From: an uncultured Oxalobacter sp.
GTDB taxonomy: Bacteria > Pseudomonadota > Gammaproteobacteria > Burkholderiales > Burkholderiaceae_D
Reading direction: 5' to 3'
Assembly (NCBI GenBank): GCA_905202055.1
Contig: CAJKQK010000060.1
Coordinates: 1-12,537 of the forward strand
DNA: 12,537 bases
Shown here: positions 6,968 to 12,537 of the stretch, in pieces
Layout of the letters: each line of letters starts with the position of its first letter
How positions within the stretch are numbered: the stretch's first letter is position 1
Notes under the pieces: model-generated
Databases searched by the model: none
What the model saw: only the letters and a program-made list of their open reading frames with translations
Told to the model about the DNA's origin: nothing
Program-made: the position numbers and the translations under genes

Positions 6968-9910
6968 TTACAGGGTTCTTGCGATTTCCTGAATTTCATA
7001 CACTTCAAGCTGGTCGCCGACCTTGATGTCATTGTAATTTTTCAGCGTCAGGCCGCATTCGAAGTTGGCCTTGACTTCCTTGACGTCATCCTTGAAACGT
7101 TTCAGTGAATCGATTTCACCGGACCAGATAACGACATTGTCACGCAACAGATGAACCGGAGAACCCCTGCGGACCAGACCTTCAGTCACGAAACAACCTG
7201 CAATGGCACCGACACGGCTGACATTGATGACCTGCCTGATTTCGACCAGACCCAAGGCATGTTCGCGTTTTTCCGGCGCCAGCATACCCGACATTGCCGC
7301 TTTCACTTCATCGATCGCATCGTAAATGATGTTGTAGTAACGAATGTCGACACCATTGGCTTCAGCCTGATGTCGGGCCTGTGCGTCGGCACGGGTGTTG
7401 AACCCGATAATGACCGCCTGCGAAGCCAGCGCAAGATTGACGTCCGTTTCGGTAATGCCACCGACGGCGGCATGAACGATCTGGACCCGGACTTCGTCGT
7501 TGGACAATTTCAACAGGGAAGAAGCGAGCGCTTCCTGCGAACCCTGAACATCGGTCTTGATAATCAAAGGCAAGGTCTTGACTTCGCCTTCCCCGATATT
7601 CTCGAACATGTTTTCAAGTTTGGCCGCCTGTTGTTTTGCCAGCTTCACGTCCCGGTACTTGCCCTGACGGAACAGGCCGATTTCACGGGCCTTGCGTTCG
7701 TCGTTCAAGACAACGATTTCTTCACCGGCAGAAGGAACACCGGTCAGCCCCTGGATTTCGACAGGAATACTTGGGCCAGCTTCGGAAATGGCCTTGCCTG
7801 TTTCACTCAACATGGCGCGAACACGGCCATATTCCTGACCGACCAGAACCACGTCACCCCGATGCAGGGTGCCGGATTGGACCAGAACGGTGGCAACCGG
7901 GCCACGTCCCTTGTCCAGACGAGCTTCAATGACAAGGCCTTTAGCCATCGCATCAACCGGAGCCGTCAATTCAAGAATTTCAGCCTGCAACAGGACATTT
8001 TCCAGCAGGGAATCGATTCCCTGTCCGGATTTTGCCGAAACGGGAACAAATGGAATGTCTCCACCATATTCTTCAGGAATGACGTCCTCTGCAACAAGTT
8101 CCTGCGTAACGCGATTGACGTTTGCTCCCTGCTTGTCGATCTTGTTGATTGCAACGACGATAGGAACGCCGGCCGCTTTCGCATGGGCAATCGCTTCCTT
8201 GGTTTGTGGCATCACGCCATCGTCAGCGGCAACAACCAGAATGACGATATCGGTCGCTTTCGCACCACGGGCACGCATGGCAGTAAACGCTTCATGGCCC
8301 GGGGTATCGAGGAAAGTCACGATACCACGACCGGTTTTCACATGATATGCGCCGATATGCTGGGTAATGCCGCCCGCTTCGCCAGTGGCGACTTTCGTCC
8401 GGCGGATATAGTCAAGAAGAGACGTCTTGCCGTGATCGACGTGGCCCATAACGGTAACGACCGGAGCACGTGGCAACAATTCCGCATTTTCGTTGTCACC
8501 CATCTCGGCCAGTTCGGCCTCAACGTCCTGAATCTTGGCGGCAAAAGCCTTGTGTCCCATTTCCTCGACCAGAATCATCGCCGTTTCCTGATCCAGGACC
8601 TGATTGATCGTGACCATCTGGCCCAGTTTCATCAACTGCTTGATCACTTCAGAAGCCTTGACGGCCATCTTGTGTGCCAGTTCGGCAACGGTTATCGTTT
8701 CAGGAACGTAAACGTCATGAACAATCGCTTCTGTCGGCTGATGGAAATTGCTTTCCCGTTCGGCAACCTGCGAATGACGGCGTCCTTTCGGGCCGCCTGA
8801 GCTGCTGCGCCAGCCACCATCGCGTCCGGACATATCGTTACCACGACTCTTGAGGCCCGCGCCACGTTTCTTGGCGCCTTCTTCCTGCCACGTGGAAGCC
8901 GTTTTGGTCGCTTTCTTGTCGGCAGACGTTTTCTTTTCCGTTTTCTTGTCAGCGACAGGTGCCGCCTTTTTCTCGGCCGGTTTGTCCTGTGCCGATCTGG
9001 CTTGCGCCGGCTTGGAAATCGTTCCGGCTGTTTTCTGCGGCACCGGAGAATTTCCCGCAGGACCCGCCGCCGGTTTTTCCGGTTGCCTGACCACTTTGCG
9101 CGAAGCTGAGGTACTCATCATCGCCTTGATCTGGGCGACTTCGTCTTCCACTGCCTTGCGGGCACGTTCCGCTTCTTCAGCCCGGCGAACGCGTTCCGCT
9201 TCCGCTTCTTTTCTTGCTTTTTCAGCCTGTGCCGCCTCTTCAGCCATCCTAGCCATTTCTGCCTTCTTCAAAGCTTCAGCCGCTTCTTTTTCTTCAGCAG
9301 CCAACTGTTGTTTAGCCATTTTCTGCCGTTCAGTGTCCTGGCGCATTTTTTCAGCTGCCTCGCGCTGCTCGGTCTCTTTCTTTTTCAACTCCAAAGCTTC
9401 AATCCGGGCCTGTTCTTCGGCCTTGATCCGTTCCTGCTTTTCGGCTTCCATTTGAGCCAGCAAAGCCTGTTTTTCACGCAATTCGGCTTCCTGACGGGCG
9501 ATCAGTTCGGCCTGACGTCGTGACTCTTCAGCACGACGCTGTTTTTCAGCTTCATCGATAACGGGAGGGACAATCCTTCTTTCGGCAGCGGCCATATGGG
9601 CAGCCTGTTCTTCCCGCTTGTCAAACGTCCGTTTCTTGCGAACCTCGACCTGAATCGTTCTGGATTTGCCCGTAGCGTCAGCCTGTTTGATTTCGGTGGT
9701 TTCCTTGCGGGTCAGGGAGATTTTTCTTTTTTCACCCGATGGCGAACCATGCGACCCGCGCAGAAAACTCAATAACTTGTCCTTGTCTTCCTTCGAAAGG
9801 ATATCATCGGCCGAGTTTTTGTCCACACCGGCGTCACGTAACTGTTTCAACAGTACGTCAGAAGGCATATTCAGTTCGGCTGCAAATTGGGCTACATTGT
9901 TAGTCGCCAT
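6968..9910 (-). CDS. infB: Translation initiation factor IF-2
   Basis: A 980-residue GTPase that brings fMet-tRNA to the 30S subunit and promotes subunit joining. An IF2_N domain is at about 1-52. A long Glu/Lys/Ala/Arg-rich coiled-coil linker spans about 118-265, then an Ala/Lys/Pro-rich unstructured stretch to about 380. A second IF2_N-like domain is near 400-455. The G domain starts at about 482 with G1 GHVDHGKT (489-496), G3 DTPGHEAF (535-542), G4 NKID (589-592) and G5 SAK (625-627). Domains II, III and the fMet-tRNA-binding C-terminus follow, ending EVYEIQEIARTL. The protein is longer than in E. coli (890), due to the variable linker. ATG 9908-9910 has a GAGGA site 5 nt upstream. It lies 56 nt after nusA with no terminator visible between them. 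Confidence 0.97.
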   Translation of the reverse strand: MATNNVAQFAAELNMPSDVLLKQLRDAGVDKNSADDILSKEDKDKLLSFLRGSHGSPSGEKRKISLTRKETTEIKQADATGKSRTIQVEVRKKRTFDKREEQAAHMAAAERRIVPPVIDEAEKQRRAEESRRQAELIARQEAELREKQALLAQMEAEKQERIKAEEQARIEALELKKKETEQREAAEKMRQDTERQKMAKQQLAAEEKEAAEALKKAEMARMAEEAAQAEKARKEAEAERVRRAEEAERARKAVEDEVAQIKAMMSTSASRKVVRQPEKPAAGPAGNSPVPQKTAGTISKPAQARSAQDKPAEKKAAPVADKKTEKKTSADKKATKTASTWQEEGAKKRGAGLKSRGNDMSGRDGGWRSSSGGPKGRRHSQVAERESNFHQPTEAIVHDVYVPETITVAELAHKMAVKASEVIKQLMKLGQMVTINQVLDQETAMILVEEMGHKAFAAKIQDVEAELAEMGDNENAELLPRAPVVTVMGHVDHGKTSLLDYIRRTKVATGEAGGITQHIGAYHVKTGRGIVTFLDTPGHEAFTAMRARGAKATDIVILVVAADDGVMPQTKEAIAHAKAAGVPIVVAINKIDKQGANVNRVTQELVAEDVIPEEYGGDIPFVPVSAKSGQGIDSLLENVLLQAEILELTAPVDAMAKGLVIEARLDKGRGPVATVLVQSGTLHRGDVVLVGQEYGRVRAMLSETGKAISEAGPSIPVEIQGLTGVPSAGEEIVVLNDERKAREIGLFRQGKYRDVKLAKQQAAKLENMFENIGEGEVKTLPLIIKTDVQGSQEALASSLLKLSNDEVRVQIVHAAVGGITETDVNLALASQAVIIGFNTRADAQARHQAEANGVDIRYYNIIYDAIDEVKAAMSGMLAPEKREHALGLVEIRQVINVSRVGAIAGCFVTEGLVRRGSPVHLLRDNVVIWSGEIDSLKRFKDDVKEVKANFECGLTLKNYNDIKVGDQLEVYEIQEIARTL

Positions 9911-9966
9911 TCATTCCTCTTTCTTCTAATAGATGCGGCAAATACGAATCAGGACAGGCTCACGTC

Positions 9967-11526
9967 TTACTTGGACTCAACCAGCTTCCAGGCGCGTGCC
10001 TGCAATTCCTTCGCCACGTCGTCGTACTTCGCATCGATCAGTTTCATTTCATCATCCGTTACATCGGCAAATTCGTTTTCCAGCAACTGGCGGGCCCGTT
10101 CGACAGGCAAGGCCAGAATGGCACCGAATTCGTCATAAGCCAGTTCGGCAAAACGCTGCAGCGTTTTCACACCGGCCAACCCGAGCTTGCCGGCAATCGA
10201 ACGATCCATTCCTTCCAGATTGACCAGTTCTTCTTCCATACCGGCCATTCCTTCTTCGGAAGCAATCGCTTCAGTAATCAGGGCATCACGGGCACGCTGG
10301 CGGATTTCATTAACGGTATCTTCATCGAATGCCTCGATTTCCAGCATTTCGCTGATCGGCACATAAGCGATTTCTTCCAGCGCCGTAAAACCTTCCTCAA
10401 TCAGGATATCAGCCACTTCCTGATCGACGTCGAGTCTTTCCATGAACAGCTTCTGCAATTCGGCTTTTTCCAGAGCGGATTTGTCAGCCGATTCTTCTGC
10501 TGTCATGATATTGATCTTCCAGCCCGTCAGCTCGGTTGCCAGGCGAACGTTCTGGCCGCTGCGACCGATGGCGATGGCCAGATTTTCCTCATCGACAATC
10601 ACATCCATCGCATGTTTGTCTTCATCGACCACAATGGAAGTGACATTGGCCGGCGCCAGTGCACCGATAACGAACTGTGCAGGATCTTCCGACCACAAAA
10701 CGATATCGACACGTTCGCCACCCAGTTCCCCGGTAACGGCCTGAACGCGGGAGCCGCGCATACCGACACAAGTACCGATCGGATCGATACGCTTGTCACT
10801 GGTATATACCGCTATTTTCGCACGAACGCCGGGATCGCGCGCGGCTGATTTGATTTCCAGAAAGCCCTGTTCGATTTCAGGCACTTCCAGTTCAAACAGC
10901 TTGATAATGAATTCAGGCGCCGTACGAGACAGGATGACCTGCGGTCCGCGAGCGCCACGTTCAACACGCAGGATATAAGCGCGGACGCGGTCACCGACAC
11001 GCAGATTTTCCTTTGGAATCATCTGTTCACGAGGCAGCCGGGCTTCAACCTTGCCGGATTCGACAATGGCGTCACCGCGTTCCATCCGTTTGACCGTACC
11101 GGTCACCAGCGAATCGCCGCGATCCAGGAAGTCCTGCAGAACCTGTTCACGTTCAGCATCGCGAATGCGCTGCAAAACGATCTGTTTCGTATCCTGTGCG
11201 AAGCGACGCCCCAGATCGATCGATTCGATAGGGTCTTCGATGTAATCGTCCACCTCGATGTCCGGGAATTGTTCCTTGGCTTCAAAATACAGCATTTCCT
11301 GATCCGGCTGCTGCAGGCCTGCCTCATCCGGCACAACGTGCCAGCGACGGAAGGTTTCGACTTCGCCCGTGGTACGGTCAATGGAAACGCGGATGTCCGC
11401 GTCACCGGGATAACGTTTTTTCGTAGCAAGGGCCAAAGCATGTTCAAGCGCACCCAGGACAATTTCCTTGTCTACGTTTTTTTCGCGCGCCAGCGCATCA
11501 ACCAATTGCAGAATTTCGAGACTCAT
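9967..11526 (-). CDS. nusA: Transcription termination/antitermination factor NusA
   Basis: A 519-residue RNA polymerase-binding elongation factor that stimulates pausing and intrinsic termination and takes part in antitermination. The N-terminal polymerase-binding domain covers about 1-125. The S1 domain is near 136-200 (GTVKRMERGDAIVE). KH1 follows with GTCVGMRGSR (251-260) and KH2 with GRSGQNVRLA (321-330). Two C-terminal acidic repeats (about 365-425 and 440-500) are of the proteobacterial kind that contact the alpha subunit. ATG 11524-11526 overlaps the rimP stop as ATGA, which suggests coupled translation; an AGGAG site lies within the end of rimP. In E. coli NusA represses its own operon, and a leader terminator upstream of rimP here would suit such control. 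Confidence 0.97.
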   Translation of the reverse strand: MSLEILQLVDALAREKNVDKEIVLGALEHALALATKKRYPGDADIRVSIDRTTGEVETFRRWHVVPDEAGLQQPDQEMLYFEAKEQFPDIEVDDYIEDPIESIDLGRRFAQDTKQIVLQRIRDAEREQVLQDFLDRGDSLVTGTVKRMERGDAIVESGKVEARLPREQMIPKENLRVGDRVRAYILRVERGARGPQVILSRTAPEFIIKLFELEVPEIEQGFLEIKSAARDPGVRAKIAVYTSDKRIDPIGTCVGMRGSRVQAVTGELGGERVDIVLWSEDPAQFVIGALAPANVTSIVVDEDKHAMDVIVDEENLAIAIGRSGQNVRLATELTGWKINIMTAEESADKSALEKAELQKLFMERLDVDQEVADILIEEGFTALEEIAYVPISEMLEIEAFDEDTVNEIRQRARDALITEAIASEEGMAGMEEELVNLEGMDRSIAGKLGLAGVKTLQRFAELAYDEFGAILALPVERARQLLENEFADVTDDEMKLIDAKYDDVAKELQARAWKLVESK

Positions 11527-12011
11527 GCTTTACGGCTCCTAAAATTCACCTGTGGCACCAGATGTGCCTTGTCTATATCAGCGATAGTAAAATGCAAAAC
11601 GGAATTGTTGTCTTTATCCTTCCCTTCGAATTCCAGAGCCAGCTCATCTCCTTCAGGCTCCAGCAGAATTCCCTGGAAAGTCTTGCGATTCGACATTCCC
11701 GCAACCGGTTTGCGCAGTTTGACGTGCGCTTCCATTCCAACAAAACGAACAAAATCGGCAAATTTCTTCAAAGGACGGTCAAGACCGGGCGATGAGACTT
11801 CCAGCCTGTCGTAATCGATATCCTCAACCATCAGGACATGCGATAATTGACGGCTGACCTTTTCGCAATCCTCCAGCGAGATATTGCCACGTTCGGCATC
11901 TTCAGGTTTGAAATCGATATAGACGCGCAACAGGTTTCCCTGCGCCCTTTCCACATCGACCAGATCGTACCCGCAGCCGTTTACCGTTTTTTCAATCAGT
12001 TCCTGCAACAA
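11523..12011 (-). CDS. rimP: Ribosome maturation factor RimP
   Basis: A 162-residue protein needed for 30S subunit assembly. The N-terminal domain (about 1-80) carries the family signature SSPGLDRPL at 73-81. The C-terminal SH3-like domain spans about 85-158 and ends NFRSRKA as in Burkholderiales relatives. The start is TTG at 12009-12011. An in-frame TAG lies six codons upstream and no ATG or GTG is available, while a GGGAG site (12018-12022) is 6 nt upstream. The next codon is also TTG and is an alternative start. The poor start codon may hold down translation of this first gene. It overlaps nusA by 4 nt and heads the operon, preceded by a leader of about 160 nt. Confidence 0.94.
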   Translation of the reverse strand: MLQELIEKTVNGCGYDLVDVERAQGNLLRVYIDFKPEDAERGNISLEDCEKVSRQLSHVLMVEDIDYDRLEVSSPGLDRPLKKFADFVRFVGMEAHVKLRKPVAGMSNRKTFQGILLEPEGDELALEFEGKDKDNNSVLHFTIADIDKAHLVPQVNFRSRKA

Positions 12012-12017
12012 AATCCG

Positions 12018-12022
12018 CTCCC
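12018..12022 (-). promoter_or_regulatory. Ribosome-binding site that fixes the TTG start of rimP
   Basis: GGGAG on the minus strand, 6 nt before the TTG codon at 12009-12011 (9 nt before the second TTG). With the upstream in-frame TAG (12027-12029) it leaves TTG as the only plausible start. Confidence 0.7.
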
Positions 12023-12040
12023 GTTTCTATTCATTCGAAT

Positions 12041-12061
12041 TTCCCCTCAAAAAGAGGAAAA
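12041..12061 (-). other. Hairpin in the rimP leader
   Basis: On the minus strand, an 8-bp stem (TTTTCCTC with GAGGGGAA, including two G-U pairs) closes a loop of five U. It lies 18 nt upstream of the rimP ribosome-binding site. It may affect translation or RNA processing; no function is shown by the sequence. Confidence 0.4.
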
Positions 12062-12095
12062 TCATGTTGTTAGTGGCACTTCGGATTGAATAATG

Positions 12096-12119
12096 AAAAA
12101 AAAATGGGCTAAAGCCCAT
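12096..12119 (-). terminator. Intrinsic terminator inside the rimP-nusA leader (candidate attenuator)
   Basis: On the minus strand ATGGGC pairs with GCCCAT (12114-12119 and 12104-12109, 6 bp, loop TTTA), followed by eight further T (12103-12096). No T run follows in the plus direction. It lies between a good promoter (12180-12208) and the rimP start, about 85 nt before the latter. It would therefore stop the operon's own transcript after about 75 nt unless read through. Alternatively it ends a minus-strand transcript that enters from beyond the window. Confidence 0.75.
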
Positions 12120-12179
12120 GATCAAAATTCAAAGCACCAGCACCATCCAGAAAATGGACGAAACCGTAATAAGTTGCTC

Positions 12180-12208
12180 ATTATATACAATAAGCGCGCA
12201 TCCTGCAA
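12180..12208 (-). promoter_or_regulatory. Promoter of the rimP-nusA-infB operon
   Basis: On the minus strand a perfect -10 TATAAT (12180-12185) follows a 17-bp spacer and a partial -35 TTGCAG (12203-12208, 3 of 6 matches). A start near 12173 would give a 5' leader of about 162 nt before the rimP TTG. It is the only clear -10 in the region in this direction. Confidence 0.65.
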
Positions 12209-12511
12209 TGCGGGACGGCAGGAATTCCAATAATATCAATGAGTAAGCTTTTCGGAAAGAAATACAGTGCCGGAAAACCACCTGATTTCAGCAATGCCAG
12301 ACGGCATGAACACAGGAAAATTGCCTTATACTCGCTTTTTTGCCACAAACCGCCAAAACATCATCTTCATAACACCTGATTTTTTAATCCTTCTCAAAAA
12401 GACGGGCCTGATCTTTTGCGGAACACAACGAAAACGGTAAAATCAGACGGTTTTATCTGTGATTGAAAACTTTCCGGCAAAAACAAGTGGAGTATTGGAA
12501 CAGACAAAAAT
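12209..12511. other. Non-coding region upstream of the rimP operon
   Basis: About 300 bp with no recognisable gene, tRNA or known RNA on either strand. Unlike E. coli, where a tRNA-fMet gene (metY) precedes rimP, no tRNA cloverleaf is visible here. The only item I can point to is a weak plus-strand promoter-like pair at 12416-12443. Confidence 0.5.
12416..12443 (+). promoter_or_regulatory. Possible plus-strand promoter
   Basis: TTGCGG (12416-12421) and TAAAAT (12438-12443) are separated by 16 bp. The -10 matches at 5 of 6, the -35 at only 3 of 6. It would serve a gene starting near 12512. Such weak matches occur by chance in AT-rich sequence. Confidence 0.3.
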
Positions 12512-12537
12512 ATGGCTCTTAAAGAAACCAGTTACAG
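12512..12537 (+). CDS. Possible 5' end of an unidentified plus-strand gene
   Basis: ATG at 12512-12514 opens a frame (MALKETSY) that is not closed before the window ends. The only purine-rich site (GGAG, 12489-12492) is too far away, about 19 nt. A second open frame from TTG 12495-12497 reads LEQTKIWLLKKPVT but is too close to the same GGAG. Too little is visible to name a family or to be sure that either is real. If real, the gene is divergent from rimP. Confidence 0.25.

Noticed and set aside
9110..9560. Repetitive-looking purine/pyrimidine-rich tract in infB as a DNA repeat element
   Set aside because: It encodes the Glu/Lys/Ala/Arg coiled-coil linker usual for IF2; codons vary and there is no exact repeat unit.
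12123..12181. 19-codon minus-strand frame ending just before the rimP leader terminator, containing WCWCF, like an amino-acid leader peptide
   Set aside because: Its ATG (12179-12181) overlaps the -10 TATAAT, so it would not be in the transcript from that promoter, and it has no ribosome-binding site. It would need an upstream promoter that I cannot see.

Overview
The window is a stretch of core chromosome from a Gram-negative bacterium, most likely a betaproteobacterium of the order Burkholderiales. The evidence is the unbroken order rimP-nusA-infB-rbfA-truB-typA, the hupB-tRNA-Val-tRNA-Asp-ppiD cluster, and the wording of the proteins (for example the RimP ending FRSRKA). The moderate GC content with AT-rich gaps would fit an Oxalobacter-like member of Oxalobacteraceae, but that is inference. 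Every recognisable complete gene lies on the minus strand, so transcription runs from high to low coordinates.

Layout, in transcription order. At the right end (about 12200 down to 12012) is a promoter and a leader of about 160 nt that contains an intrinsic terminator. The translation and ribosome-maturation operon follows: rimP (11523-12011, TTG start), nusA (9967-11526, overlapping rimP by 4 nt), infB (6968-9910), rbfA (6508-6897), truB (5487-6443) and typA (3517-5349). It closes with an intrinsic terminator at 3465-3493. RimP and RbfA mature the 30S subunit, IF2 starts translation, TruB makes pseudouridine 55 in tRNA, BipA/TypA is a ribosome-associated GTPase, and NusA couples transcription to the system.

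Below the terminator is a non-coding, AT-rich gap of about 650 bp. A strong sigma70-type promoter at its left end (TTGACA, 17 bp, TTTAAT) drives hupB (2593-2865, GTG start), tRNA-Val(TAC) and tRNA-Asp(GTC). These appear to form one transcript ending at a strong terminator at 2326-2355. ppiD (345-2288), an inner-membrane periplasmic folding factor, starts only 37 bp after that terminator. A hotdog-fold thioesterase gene, cut by the window edge (1-320), follows in the same direction. A possible plus-strand gene begins at the extreme right edge.

I found no mobile element, CRISPR array, phage gene or defence-like cassette, and no candidate for a wholly new system. The points most worth a second look are regulatory: a likely attenuator in the rimP-nusA leader with a possible competing pairing, a 10-bp inverted repeat bracketing tRNA-Val, a possible internal start in infB, and the large non-coding gap upstream of hupB where lon is usual in relatives.
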